NCBI RefSeq assembly: GCF_004771275.1
Contig: NZ_RQEV01000008.1
Span: 244,013-308,012 of the forward strand
Direction of reading: 5' to 3'
DNA: 64,000 bases
From: Leptospira fluminis
GTDB taxonomy: Bacteria; Spirochaetota; Leptospiria; Leptospirales; Leptospiraceae
In this document: positions 30,367 through 38,943 of the stretch, in pieces
Position numbering within the stretch: position 1 is the stretch's first letter
Layout of the letters: the number at the start of each line of letters is the position of its first letter
Notes under the pieces: generated by a model
Databases searched by the model: none
What the model saw: the letters and a program-made list of their open reading frames with translations, nothing else
Told to the model about the DNA's origin: nothing
Position numbers and translations under genes: made by a program

Positions 30367-30932
30367 ACGCCTTCTCGGGATCTACAGGATCTTTTCGTAA
30401 TTTCAGCCGGGTTTTCGGAAAGACCCAACCGTTCCATAGATCGCATTTTTTTGCCATACTTGGAAAAAGAAAAAATCATACAACTATTTTATAAATATTT
30501 TTCATATTCTAAATGGCACATTTCGACGGCAATTTCCACCGTCTGGAAGCACAGAGCGGAACCATTTTGGAAGACTGGCAGGGACAAGAGAAAGTTTTTC
30601 GATCTACATTTTCTTAGCAAACAAAAATTTACGGTAAAACCAGCCTATTTGGCGGCGCATTTTATAAAGGATTCCAAGATTTTTGGAATTCTGTGTATTT
30701 TTAGGATTCCATCTTTTATTTTTGGAATTCTAAAAATTCCCGTTTTTAATCGGCTAAAAATATTGGAAAATTAAAAAAGTCCAAGATTTGGAATTTTTTT
30801 CCGAAAAAATTGGACTTCGTGATGGAATGCTAGCTCATTCGTAATCCAAGCGTAACCCTTTGCTTCCATTCTCCTTTTATCAAAGACCGCCTCCCAAACG
30901 GAGTGCAAAAAAAAAGCAAATGGTAACTCTAC
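30367..30932. other. 566-bp AT-rich intergenic region with repeated ATTCCAA elements
   Basis: Separates the divergent barrel and phosphate porin genes. ATTTTTGGAATTCT occurs twice (30679-30692, 30718-30731), GGATTCC occurs twice (30669-30675, 30704-30710), and CCAAGATTT(TT)GGAATT occurs at about 30674-30690 and 30781-30795. AAGTCCAA and TTGGACTT (30777-30784 and 30810-30817) bracket an A/T-rich loop. The + strand open frame running through it from 30238 has no gene-like composition. It looks like a regulatory region. Confidence 0.5.
30840..30856 (+). promoter_or_regulatory. Candidate Pho-box-like repeat before the porin gene
   Basis: CGTAAT-ccaag-CGTAAC, two hexamers with an 11-bp period, the spacing used by PhoB-type regulators, ending 76 bp before the porin ATG. 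A similar element stands before pstS (33315-33331). The consensus is not that of E. coli, so this is a hypothesis. Confidence 0.35.
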
Positions 30933-32636
30933 ATGAAAAACAAAAGAAGCGCTGGAGGAAACCTCCCGTCTTTTAGTCGTTCCTTTCTCCATTTCCTTCT
31001 CTTAGGATCCGTTTTTGTAGGATTTTCCTCTCTCTTCAGCCAAGGGACCCCAGTTCCAGCGGCCGAGGGACAGGCAGTTCCTGCCCCGACAAAACCTCCC
31101 GAAGAGAAGCCGAAAGAAAAGGAAGAATTTACGATCTACGAAGACCAGGACGGACAGTTATTTACGAAACCGGGAGTGGGACGGACTCCGAGTAAGCTGA
31201 ATAAGGGAATCAACAAGCATGATCCTAAATTCAATCCGTACCCGAACCACCTGACTAGTAGACCTGTCGATCCTCAAAAGGAAAAACTGACCATCACGGG
31301 TCGGATCCAGTTCCGAGGCGTTTCCGCTCAGGAAGGATCGAATTTCAACAACGGGCATTCAGATTTCAGTTCCGTGGATTGGAACTTCCGGCGCTTGCGC
31401 TTGGGTATGCAGTACCAAGGAAGTTCCTGGTGGGGAGCCGTCCTGAACATCCGCGGAGAAAACATGCTGAACAACCCTCAGTTGAACAGCTCCACAAACG
31501 CGGCTGGACAGGTCACTTCCGTTTCGTTAAAAGACGCCAGAGGATTTATCCAAGAGGCGGCCATCTTTTTCAACCTACCCTTCTGGGGAGCGAGAGTCAG
31601 CCTTGGGCAATTGCCGACGCAATTCCAACGGGAATACCTAATGTCTTCGGCGAACTTCATAGCGCTGGAGCGTTCCTATACTACCCAGGCCTATCCACAG
31701 TTCGACGATGGAGTCGGAATCCAACTCTCCCCTTTAAAGGATTATTTCGACGGAAAGTATGAGAAACACCTGACCGTTAACTTAATGGTAGGAAACGGAA
31801 AAGGAGCCGGCGGGGACTTCGGAAACGGACGCCGCCAAGATCTTACCTATACGTTCGACGGAAACCAGCAGTTGATCACCTCGCCGACTTATTATGCCAG
31901 GGCTCAATGGAACGTCTTCGGCGGATTAATGAAACCGAACGGAGCTAACGTGGGTTGGCAGGAAGGCGAAGAAATCTTCGTGAGAGATGCCAAGCTTTCC
32001 ATCGGAGCGGCCAGGATGCAGACCAAAAACGTGGGCTTCAGCAGTTCCCCCGGATCCACTCTCGCCATCGACAGCGGGGTTCCTCGCGGGTACGGAAACG
32101 TCACCATGCTGACTCCTCAAACCACTCCGGATTGCGGGACCAACGGAAACTACAACGTCCAAAGCAACCAGACCACCCCCGGTCGGTGTAGACTGGACCT
32201 GACGGGAAATACGGTCGATTATACTTTCAGCTGGAGAGGCTTTTATCTCAGCGGGGCATATACGAAATTTACCGGAGCCGCTTCTAACAATATGATCGGA
32301 TGGCAGCAAACGATAGGTTACAATATCCCGATCACGGAACGTTTTTGGCTCATGCCCGTCTTCCGTTACGATTACATGCAGGGAGATTTTAACCGAAACG
32401 GCCACATGGATCCGAGCGATTACAGAAGATACTATTGGGCGGGGTTGAACTTTTTCGGCGACAAGCATTTGTTCAAGGCGCAACTCTTTTACCAGATCCC
32501 GGTATTGGAATTGGGCGTGAATCCGAACAACGGCTCTGCGGCCCGGATCAACAACCAGACGGTCTATTTTCAACTACAAGCTACGTTCTGGACCGGCGTC
32601 ACGTCTCCCGATCATTTGGACACCCGTTTAGAATAG
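30933..32636 (+). CDS. Phosphate-selective porin O/P family outer membrane protein
   Basis: A 567-residue porin of the OprO/OprP type. A basic, hydrophobic signal (about 14-35, ending FSQG) is followed by a Pro/Glu/Lys-rich linker (about 40-65) not found in classical OprP. The barrel begins KLTITGRIQFRG and includes NFRRLRLGMQYQGSSWWG, ARVSLGQLPTQFQREY and a C-terminal strand ending near VYFQLQATFWTG. It sits directly upstream of a small lipoprotein and pstSCAB, so phosphate (or polyphosphate) uptake across the outer membrane is the likely role. ATG 30933 has no strong ribosome binding site. Confidence 0.82.
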   Translation: MKNKRSAGGNLPSFSRSFLHFLLLGSVFVGFSSLFSQGTPVPAAEGQAVPAPTKPPEEKPKEKEEFTIYEDQDGQLFTKPGVGRTPSKLNKGINKHDPKFNPYPNHLTSRPVDPQKEKLTITGRIQFRGVSAQEGSNFNNGHSDFSSVDWNFRRLRLGMQYQGSSWWGAVLNIRGENMLNNPQLNSSTNAAGQVTSVSLKDARGFIQEAAIFFNLPFWGARVSLGQLPTQFQREYLMSSANFIALERSYTTQAYPQFDDGVGIQLSPLKDYFDGKYEKHLTVNLMVGNGKGAGGDFGNGRRQDLTYTFDGNQQLITSPTYYARAQWNVFGGLMKPNGANVGWQEGEEIFVRDAKLSIGAARMQTKNVGFSSSPGSTLAIDSGVPRGYGNVTMLTPQTTPDCGTNGNYNVQSNQTTPGRCRLDLTGNTVDYTFSWRGFYLSGAYTKFTGAASNNMIGWQQTIGYNIPITERFWLMPVFRYDYMQGDFNRNGHMDPSDYRRYYWAGLNFFGDKHLFKAQLFYQIPVLELGVNPNNGSAARINNQTVYFQLQATFWTGVTSPDHLDTRLE

Positions 32637-32654
32637 ATGGAAAGGTTTACACTT

Positions 32655-33104
32655 ATGAAATATCTTAAATTGCTAATGTTGACCCTGGTTCTCGCTTCTA
32701 GCTCCTTTTGCAAAAGCCACCAGGAGGACACCAGCTCACTTTTGCTCGCCCTAGCGGGAGCGCAGACTGCCGACGGAAAAAACTCCCTTGTCGTATTCGA
32801 TACCACGGACGGAATTTCGTACACCGGAAAATGCTACGATACCTTTACGGCTGGGGGAGCCAGCGGACCTGCGATTTCTCCCACCGCATACTTCAATATC
32901 GTCCTGGGAGGAAGCGCGGCAAACAACGACTTCCACAAACAGAATACGAGCTCTAGCACCTGCGCTTCCGGAACCTCCAACCTCGGATTTACGGGAGGAG
33001 GAATTCCTGCAATCGGATCCGATTTCGCGTTTAAAGTATATTACTGCGACCCGAACTATTCCGCTTGCAAACAGGCGCAATGGAGAGCGGCCGGATTTCC
33101 CTGA
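32655..33104 (+). CDS. Small lipoprotein between the phosphate porin and pstS
   Basis: A 149-residue lipoprotein. MKYLKLLMLTLVLASSSFCKS gives a signal peptide with lipobox SFC. The mature part has four further Cys residues (GKCYD, STCAS, YYCDPNYSACKQ), probably forming two disulfides, and no recognised domain. It starts 18 bp after the porin stop codon and is followed by a terminator, so it is co-transcribed with the porin rather than with pstS. Start 32655 is preferred to 32637, as the lipoprotein signal begins there. Confidence 0.75.
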   Translation: MKYLKLLMLTLVLASSSFCKSHQEDTSSLLLALAGAQTADGKNSLVVFDTTDGISYTGKCYDTFTAGGASGPAISPTAYFNIVLGGSAANNDFHKQNTSSSTCASGTSNLGFTGGGIPAIGSDFAFKVYYCDPNYSACKQAQWRAAGFP

Positions 33105-33167
33105 AAATCGCCATTGGGCGCTCTCGGAGTCCGAAAAAAAAACAGATTCATTTTCTGACCAAACTTA

Positions 33168-33190
33168 GAGCCCTTCGGGGCTCGATTTTT
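33168..33190 (+). terminator. Intrinsic terminator with UUCG tetraloop
   Basis: GAGCCC-TTCG-GGGCTC followed by GATTTTT. A 6-bp GC-rich stem closed by the very stable UUCG tetraloop and a T-tract, 64 bp after the lipoprotein stop codon. It ends the porin-lipoprotein transcript, so pstS has its own promoter. Confidence 0.8.
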
Positions 33191-33314
33191 GGCCCACTCT
33201 TGTCGATCCTGCTTTTTCGGATTGACGTCAAACCGGATCGGATAACGGGTGTACTCCCGAGCGTCCTTTCCTTTAAAACCGCAAGAAATGCCGATTTCTG
33301 CGAGAATTCCGGTG

Positions 33315-33331
33315 CGTAATATCATCTTAAT
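33315..33331 (+). promoter_or_regulatory. Candidate Pho-box-like repeat before pstS
   Basis: CGTAAT-atcat-CTTAAT, an 11-bp-period pair ending 69 bp before the pstS ATG, matching the element before the porin in first hexamer, spacing and distance. TAATAA at 33350-33355 could be the -10 box. Hypothesis only. Confidence 0.35.
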
Positions 33332-33400
33332 TCCTCGGAAATCAGTTTGTAATAAAATCGATGTAAGTTTAACTGCCATCAAGGAGAGCCCTTTTTTTAA

Positions 33401-34237
33401 ATGAAAAATATCTTCCAAAAAATAGTAGCAATCACCGCAATCCTAGTCTCGGGCTCAGTGTTTGCCGAAGAGAAAAAAACGATCACCATCAAGGGATCTG
33501 ACACTATGGTCATCCTCGTCCAGAAATGGGCCGAAACGTATCCGGATAAAAAAGTTCAGTTCCAAGTAACCGGAGGCGGATCCGGAACCGGAATCGCAGC
33601 TTTGATCAACGGAACCACCGACATCTGCTCCTCTTCCCGTCCTTTAAAGCCCCAAGAAATCCACCAATTGAAGGAAAAATACAACTCCAACGGAGTGGAA
33701 ATCAAAGTAGCTGTAGACGGATTGTCCCTCTATATCAATAAAAAGAACCCGGTTTCCCATCTGACCCTAGCCCAAATCCGGGATATTTTCACCGGAAAGG
33801 TGACGAATTGGAAGGATGTAGGCGGAGAAGATCATAAAATCATACTCTACAGTAGAGAAAACAACTCCGGAACATACGAATACTTTAAGGAACACGTTCT
33901 GGAGAAGAAGGATTTCGATCCGGCTGCCCAGCATATGGTAGGAACCGCAGCTCTAGTAAATGCTGTCGGTAAGGACAAATGGGGAATCGGATACGGCGGA
34001 GCGGCTTATGCTTCCGAAGTAAAAGAAGTCGCCGTTGCGTTGGATGATAAATCCAAGCCGGAACTTCCTACCGAAGGGAATATCCTCTCCAACAAATATC
34101 CGATTTCCAGATACCTATATTTTTATCTGAGAGAAGTACCGAAAGACGATATCAAGAAGTTCGTGGATTGGGTAATCGGCAAAGAGGGCCAGAAAGTGGT
34201 TCACAATGTCGGCTACTTTCCTTTGAAAAAGAAATAA
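33401..34237 (+). CDS. pstS: Phosphate ABC transporter substrate-binding protein
   Basis: A 278-residue periplasmic phosphate-binding protein. A Sec signal peptide ends near VFAEEK. The body has ITIKGSDTMVILVQKWAE and FQVTGGGSGTGIAALINGTTDI, the phosphate-contacting loops, then SRENNSGTYEYFKEHVL, all family hallmarks. It is of the short PstS type common in non-enteric bacteria. First gene of the pstSCAB operon (pstC starts 17 bp after it), preceded by a terminator and a candidate Pho box. Confidence 0.95.
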   Translation: MKNIFQKIVAITAILVSGSVFAEEKKTITIKGSDTMVILVQKWAETYPDKKVQFQVTGGGSGTGIAALINGTTDICSSSRPLKPQEIHQLKEKYNSNGVEIKVAVDGLSLYINKKNPVSHLTLAQIRDIFTGKVTNWKDVGGEDHKIILYSRENNSGTYEYFKEHVLEKKDFDPAAQHMVGTAALVNAVGKDKWGIGYGGAAYASEVKEVAVALDDKSKPELPTEGNILSNKYPISRYLYFYLREVPKDDIKKFVDWVIGKEGQKVVHNVGYFPLKKK

Positions 34238-34254
34238 GATAGTCGTTAGGTTTA

Positions 34255-35346
34255 ATGAGCAAATTCGAATCTCTTTTGAGATATCTACTCCATCCTCAAA
34301 AGCGAAGAGTGGATATCTTTGCGGAATTTACGATCAAGGCCGTGGCCGCGACTTCGATTTTGCTCATTTTTCTGATCTTCTTGTTCGTTTTTAAGGAAGC
34401 TTCTTCCCTCTTCTTTTCTCCTTCTAAAGCAAAAATCTCAAGCGAGCCCCAGGCGCCCTCTTCCTATGGAGAAGCCCCGACCTCTTATGGATCGGATGCT
34501 CCGAGCGAATACAATCCGGACGGGGGTGGACAGATCCACCTGGGCCCTAAAACTTCCGCAAAAGAAGAGACTCCTAGCGAAGAACCTTCTCTATGGGAAA
34601 ATCTGATCGGAACCGTTTGGCAGCCGATCTCCACCATTCCGAAATACGGGATCCTTCCTCTGATCGTCGGAACCGCCAAGACAACTTTTATTGCGATCTT
34701 AATCGGTGCTCCCCTGGCAATTTTGGCCGCGTTAAACGTAACGTTCTTTTTGCCCATGCGGATCCGCGAATTCATAAAGCCCACAATTGAGTTGTTAGCC
34801 AGTTTTCCTTCCGTGGTGATCGGATTTTTCTGCCTCATGGACGTGGCGACGGTGGTAAAATCGGTGTTCGATTTGGACTTTCGGCTGAATGCGATCACGG
34901 GGGGAATCGGTCTATCCATAGCCGTGATCCCGATCATATTCACCGTAGCCGAAGACGCTTTAAATACCGTACCCCAATCCTATAGACAAGCCTCTTTGGC
35001 TTTAGGGGCTACCGAGTGGCAGACCGCTTACAGGGTCATGCTCCCCGCCGCCCTTCCCGGAGTTTTTGCTGCGATTCTTTTAGGCATAGGCCGCGCCTTC
35101 GGGGAGACCATGATTGCCCTTATGGCTACCGGAAACGCTCCGCTGATGTCTTTCGGAGTTTTTGATCCGTCCAGAACCTTCGCCGCAACGATCGGAGCGG
35201 AAATGGGAGAAGTCATCTGGGGATCAAATCATTATAATATTCTGTTTTTATTAGGCGTCCTTTTGTTCGTATTCACTTTTTCGCTGAATGCAGTCACCGA
35301 ACTGTACGTCAAAAAGCGGTTAATGAAAAAATTCCACGGCTCCTGA
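34255..35346 (+). CDS. pstC: Phosphate ABC transporter permease PstC
   Basis: A 363-residue inner membrane permease. The first membrane segment lies at about 28-50. It is followed by an unusual Ser/Pro/Tyr/Glu-rich stretch of about 65 residues (APSSYGEAPTSYGSDAPSEY and beyond) before the normal PstC core, which begins at about residue 125. The core has five further membrane segments and the coupling loop [21 protein letters not shown]. The low-complexity periplasmic insert makes it longer than E. coli PstC (319). Confidence 0.93.
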   Translation: MSKFESLLRYLLHPQKRRVDIFAEFTIKAVAATSILLIFLIFLFVFKEASSLFFSPSKAKISSEPQAPSSYGEAPTSYGSDAPSEYNPDGGGQIHLGPKTSAKEETPSEEPSLWENLIGTVWQPISTIPKYGILPLIVGTAKTTFIAILIGAPLAILAALNVTFFLPMRIREFIKPTIELLASFPSVVIGFFCLMDVATVVKSVFDLDFRLNAITGGIGLSIAVIPIIFTVAEDALNTVPQSYRQASLALGATEWQTAYRVMLPAALPGVFAAILLGIGRAFGETMIALMATGNAPLMSFGVFDPSRTFAATIGAEMGEVIWGSNHYNILFLLGVLLFVFTFSLNAVTELYVKKRLMKKFHGS

Positions 35347-35376
35347 CGAAAATCCTGAACGAATCCGGTTACCCCA

Positions 35377-36321
35377 TTGAAATGGAAAAAAGTCCGCTTA
35401 AACCGCAAACGAAGACTGAAAGATAGAATCGCCACGGTCGTAGCCGAAGGCATTCCGATGCTTTCGACGATTCTGATCGTTTCCCTGATCCTTCTCATGC
35501 TCGGCAATTTCATATTCCGCGGGTTATTAAACGTAACCTGGGAATTCCTGAGCGCGGCTCCGAAAAACAACAACCTCGAAGGAGGTATATTCCCAGCGAT
35601 CTACGGAACGGTATATCTTGTTTTTATAATGATTCTTTTCAGCATTCCGATCGGAACTGCGACGGGAATCTTTTTGGCGGAATACACGGATCGCGACTCC
35701 AGGTTTACCTCGACTCTGAGGTTTGCGATCAACACGCTCGCAGGGGTACCTTCCATCGTATTCGGGCTATTCGGCGTAGGCTTTTTCATCCAGTTCGTCG
35801 GTAAAGGGCTCGATTCCGTGACGGGACACACCGCTCCGGTTTGGGGAAAACCCGCCATTCTTTGGTCCGCGGCGACCCTCGCCATACTGACCCTACCGGT
35901 CATCATCATTTCCGTGGAAGAAACCATGAGAAGCATTCCTCGCGAGATGCGTGAAGCAAGTCTGGCGTTAGGGGCCACCAAATGGCAGACGATCTGGCAC
36001 CTGGTTCTTCCGAATTCGGTTACCGGGATCTTGACCGGCGCCATACTCGCAATCGGAAGAGGAGCCGGAGAAGTCGCTCCCATCATGTTCGTGGGAGTGG
36101 TTTATTCCCTCCCCGACCTGCCCGCGAAATTGACGGACCAATTTATGCATTTGGGTTACCACTTATTCGTGCTCGCCACCCAATCACCCGACGTGGACAA
36201 AGCTCTACCGAAGCAGTACGCCACTACTTTGGTACTTTTGGCTCTCACGTTCGGAATGAGTTTTTTCGCGACCTATATACGATTCAGAATCCGAAAAAAT
36301 AAGGGCCGTCTGGGCGCTTAA
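35377..36321 (+). CDS. pstA: Phosphate ABC transporter permease PstA
   Basis: A 314-residue inner membrane permease with six predicted membrane segments. It has the [16 protein letters not shown] and [10 protein letters not shown] regions typical of PstA and the PstB-coupling loop [21 protein letters not shown]. The start is TTG at 35377, 30 bp after pstC; no in-frame ATG precedes the first membrane segment. Confidence 0.93.
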   Translation: MKWKKVRLNRKRRLKDRIATVVAEGIPMLSTILIVSLILLMLGNFIFRGLLNVTWEFLSAAPKNNNLEGGIFPAIYGTVYLVFIMILFSIPIGTATGIFLAEYTDRDSRFTSTLRFAINTLAGVPSIVFGLFGVGFFIQFVGKGLDSVTGHTAPVWGKPAILWSAATLAILTLPVIIISVEETMRSIPREMREASLALGATKWQTIWHLVLPNSVTGILTGAILAIGRGAGEVAPIMFVGVVYSLPDLPAKLTDQFMHLGYHLFVLATQSPDVDKALPKQYATTLVLLALTFGMSFFATYIRFRIRKNKGRLGA

Positions 36322-36364
36322 CGATCATATAAAGAAGAACGACGACGCGAGGAGAAATTCGCAG

Positions 36365-37132
36365 GTGAAAGACAGTCATAAAGTAAAAATAAAATCCCGC
36401 CACTTCGATTTTTTCTACGGAGACAATCAGGCCCTGCATGAAATATCCCTGGACATCCACGCCAAAAAAGTAACCGCCTTTATCGGACCTTCCGGTTGCG
36501 GAAAGTCAACGTTCTTAAGATCCATCAATAGGATGAACGACGTCATCGACGGAACCAGCGTCGGCGGAAAACTGGAGATCGACGGGATCAATATCTACGA
36601 TCCGTTAATGAACGTCGTGGAATTGCGCAAACGCGTCGGTATGGTATTTCAGAAATCCTTCCCGTTTCCGAAATCCATTTACGAAAACATCGCGTTCGGA
36701 TTGAAAATGAATTTCAAACTTTCCAAAAGCGAGATGGACGGCGTAATAGAGGAAAGCCTAAAAAAAGCCGCGATCTGGAAGGAAGTCAAGGATCGCTTGA
36801 ACGACAGCGCCTTGGGACTTTCCGGGGGACAACAACAAAGGCTTTGTATTGCGAGAGCCATAGCGATGAATCCCGAAGTGATCCTGATGGACGAACCTTG
36901 TTCGGCTCTGGATCCGATTTCCACCAAAAAAGTGGAGGAATTCATATCCGAATTCAAGGATTCCTACACCATCGTCATCGTAACCCATAACATGCAACAG
37001 GCGGCCAGGATCAGCGATTATACCGGATTGTTCTATATGGGAAAACTGTTGGAGTTCGACACCACCAAAAAGATCTTCAACAACCCTTCCAAAAAAGAGA
37101 CCGAAGACTACATTTCGGGAAAATTCGGCTGA
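36365..37132 (+). CDS. pstB: Phosphate ABC transporter ATP-binding protein PstB
   Basis: A 255-residue ATPase powering PstCA. Walker [10 protein letters not shown] at about 42-50, the PstB-type [12 protein letters not shown]-loop [14 protein letters not shown], signature [16 protein letters not shown], Walker B VILMDEP and H-loop [10 protein letters not shown] are all visible. The start is GTG at 36365 with GAGGAGAAA upstream. No phoU follows, unlike many pst operons. Confidence 0.97.
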   Translation: MKDSHKVKIKSRHFDFFYGDNQALHEISLDIHAKKVTAFIGPSGCGKSTFLRSINRMNDVIDGTSVGGKLEIDGINIYDPLMNVVELRKRVGMVFQKSFPFPKSIYENIAFGLKMNFKLSKSEMDGVIEESLKKAAIWKEVKDRLNDSALGLSGGQQQRLCIARAIAMNPEVILMDEPCSALDPISTKKVEEFISEFKDSYTIVIVTHNMQQAARISDYTGLFYMGKLLEFDTTKKIFNNPSKKETEDYISGKFG

Positions 37133-37229
37133 TCGTATTCCTTTAAATTTTATTCCGGAACCGGAACGAAAATCGCTTTTCAACCGGCGCTGTGTAACCT
37201 ATAAATTAGCTCGGACGAATCTTGTTTCG

Positions 37230-37778
37230 ATGCTGATAGAATCTTCACATTTAGTCGAGTCCCTCTCGGGAGTCCTGGTACAACTAGCGGACATTGTCTC
37301 GAAAGTACCCGTCGAATCCTATACTAGGCCGCTGCCCATCCTTTCCGGCTCTTCCGTAGGCAAACACGTTAGGCATTCCATAGAATTCGTCGAAGCGCTT
37401 TTAAGTGGACGGGAAAACGAAACGATTTCTTACGATCGGAGAGAAAGAAACCCGTTGTATGAGGACTCCCCTTCCGCCGCTTCCGATCGGCTCGGCGATT
37501 TGGCTTCCGTGATACGAATTTGGACGTGGAACGGCCCGGCATCTCTTTCTTACGTCGCTGATCCCTTTACGGCGCAGGAAGGATCGACGGATACGTATTG
37601 GGAAAGGGAACTACTGTACGTGCAGGAGCATACCATACATCACGACGCGATGATTCGGATCGGCCTGGAATATGGATTAGGTTTTTCTAATATTCCTAGC
37701 GCCTTCGGATTCGCATTCTCCACGATCCAGTTCGAACGTTCGAGAGCCTTATCTATAGGCTGGGATCCGGTGATTTAG
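37230..37778 (+). CDS. DinB-like domain protein
   Basis: A 182-residue protein of the DinB/YfiT-like four-helix bundle type. Metal-binding His candidates are in VGKHVRHSIEF (about 49-53) and VQEHTIHHDAMIRIGLEYG (about 131-140). Members of this superfamily include thiol transferases and many proteins of unknown role. It starts about 97 bp after pstB and ends 7 bp before the ATP-grasp gene, so those two form a likely operon. Confidence 0.7.
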   Translation: MLIESSHLVESLSGVLVQLADIVSKVPVESYTRPLPILSGSSVGKHVRHSIEFVEALLSGRENETISYDRRERNPLYEDSPSAASDRLGDLASVIRIWTWNGPASLSYVADPFTAQEGSTDTYWERELLYVQEHTIHHDAMIRIGLEYGLGFSNIPSAFGFAFSTIQFERSRALSIGWDPVI

Positions 37779-37785
37779 GACCGGA

Positions 37786-38865
37786 ATGAAGCCCGAAGAC
37801 CCGAACGAGACTTCTCTTTTAAGACTTTTCGATCCTATGGAGTTCTGGCCCGCCTGGAAATTGTACCTTCCCGTCGTTCCTTGGATCGCCTTCCTGAGCT
37901 TTCGTTCTCTAAGGCCGGGATCCTTTTCCTCTTTGGGCTTCGGAACGATTGCCGCGGCAAATCCGGGAATTCCTTTGGGAGGGCTAGTCGGCGAATCGAA
38001 GTTCGACATTCTTTCCAGACTTTCTCCTGAATACGTCCTGAAAAATTTCCGAATAGAAGGGGATTCTCGTAACGAAGAAAGTATAGAAAACGAAATGCGG
38101 AGGCTGGGTTTGGAATTTCCGGTCATTTTAAAACCGGATGCCGGCCAACGCGGACAAGGAGTCCGGATCGCTCGCGCAAAGGAGGATCTCCGAAGTCTCC
38201 TTGCGGAATCGAACGTTCCTTTACTCGTACAGGAATTTCATCCGGGACCGTACGAGGCCGGGATTTTTTACTATAGATACCCTAATCAAAAATCCGGAAA
38301 AATTTTTTCCATCACCCGCAAGGTATTTCCTAGAGTGACCGGAGACGGCAAATCCACTCTCGAAAATCTCATATTGTCCCATCCGCGATTCCGAATCCAA
38401 AAGGATGTATTTCGGAAAAGATTCCCCGAAATTTGGAAACGGGTGGTCCCTTCCGGAGAAATTCTTCCTCTCGCCGAAGCCGGAAACCATTGCCAAGGGA
38501 CCCTTTTCCTGGACGGAAAAGAATGGATGAGTCCGGACTTGGAGGACGCGATACGGAAAGCCACCGCCCCTTTCGAAGATTTTTACTTCGGAAGATACGA
38601 CGTCCGTTTTACCTCTCCGCAGGAACTGAAACAAGGAAAAGGATTTAAGATCGTGGAATTGAACGGAGTGACTTCGGAGTCCACGAATTTATACGATCCT
38701 AGATTCAGCGTCCGGGAACGATACGCGATCCTTTTCAGGCAATGGGGGATTTTGTTCCGAATCGGCCGCGAATCGAAAGGAAAAAAGGCAGGGCTAATTC
38801 CTATAATAGCGGCATTATGGAATTTTTATAAAGGAGGAAGAAAAATTTCCGATCTTTCCGTTTAA
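37786..38865 (+). CDS. ATP-grasp domain protein, carboxylate-amine ligase-like
   Basis: A 359-residue protein. After an N-terminal part of about 100 residues, an ATP-grasp fold is indicated by FPVILKPDAGQRGQGVRIA (about 112-130), VQEFHPGPYEAGIFYYRYP, and FGRYDVRF with IVELNGVTSES at the C-terminal half, the usual Mg-ATP site with Glu and Asn ligands. Such enzymes join a carboxylate to an amine or thiol through an acyl phosphate. The substrate is unknown. It is translated just downstream of the DinB-like gene. Nearness to pst genes may be accidental. Confidence 0.75.
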   Translation: MKPEDPNETSLLRLFDPMEFWPAWKLYLPVVPWIAFLSFRSLRPGSFSSLGFGTIAAANPGIPLGGLVGESKFDILSRLSPEYVLKNFRIEGDSRNEESIENEMRRLGLEFPVILKPDAGQRGQGVRIARAKEDLRSLLAESNVPLLVQEFHPGPYEAGIFYYRYPNQKSGKIFSITRKVFPRVTGDGKSTLENLILSHPRFRIQKDVFRKRFPEIWKRVVPSGEILPLAEAGNHCQGTLFLDGKEWMSPDLEDAIRKATAPFEDFYFGRYDVRFTSPQELKQGKGFKIVELNGVTSESTNLYDPRFSVRERYAILFRQWGILFRIGRESKGKKAGLIPIIAALWNFYKGGRKISDLSV

Positions 38866-38931
38866 AATCCGGGGAAAAGTCCTTTCTTCCGCCGGGCGCA
38901 TATGGGAATATAAACACCTTTCGATCGTAAG

Positions 38932-38943
38932 GAGGTCGACCTC
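38932..38943 (+). promoter_or_regulatory. Shine-Dalgarno sequence inside a 12-bp palindrome
   Basis: GAGGTCGACCTC is a perfect palindrome touching the GTG start of the cyclase gene; its left half is the ribosome binding site (AAGGAGG at 38929-38935). It decides the GTG start. Possible translational or protein-mediated control. Confidence 0.45.

Noticed and set aside
30238..30774. + strand open frame of 178 codons running from the barrel gene into the AT-rich intergenic region
   Set aside because: Starts antisense inside the barrel signal sequence, is lysine/phenylalanine-biased by AT content, and has no ribosome binding site.
33056..33418. Open frames on both strands between the lipoprotein and pstS
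   Set aside because: They cross the UUCG terminator and the pstS start; no conserved features.
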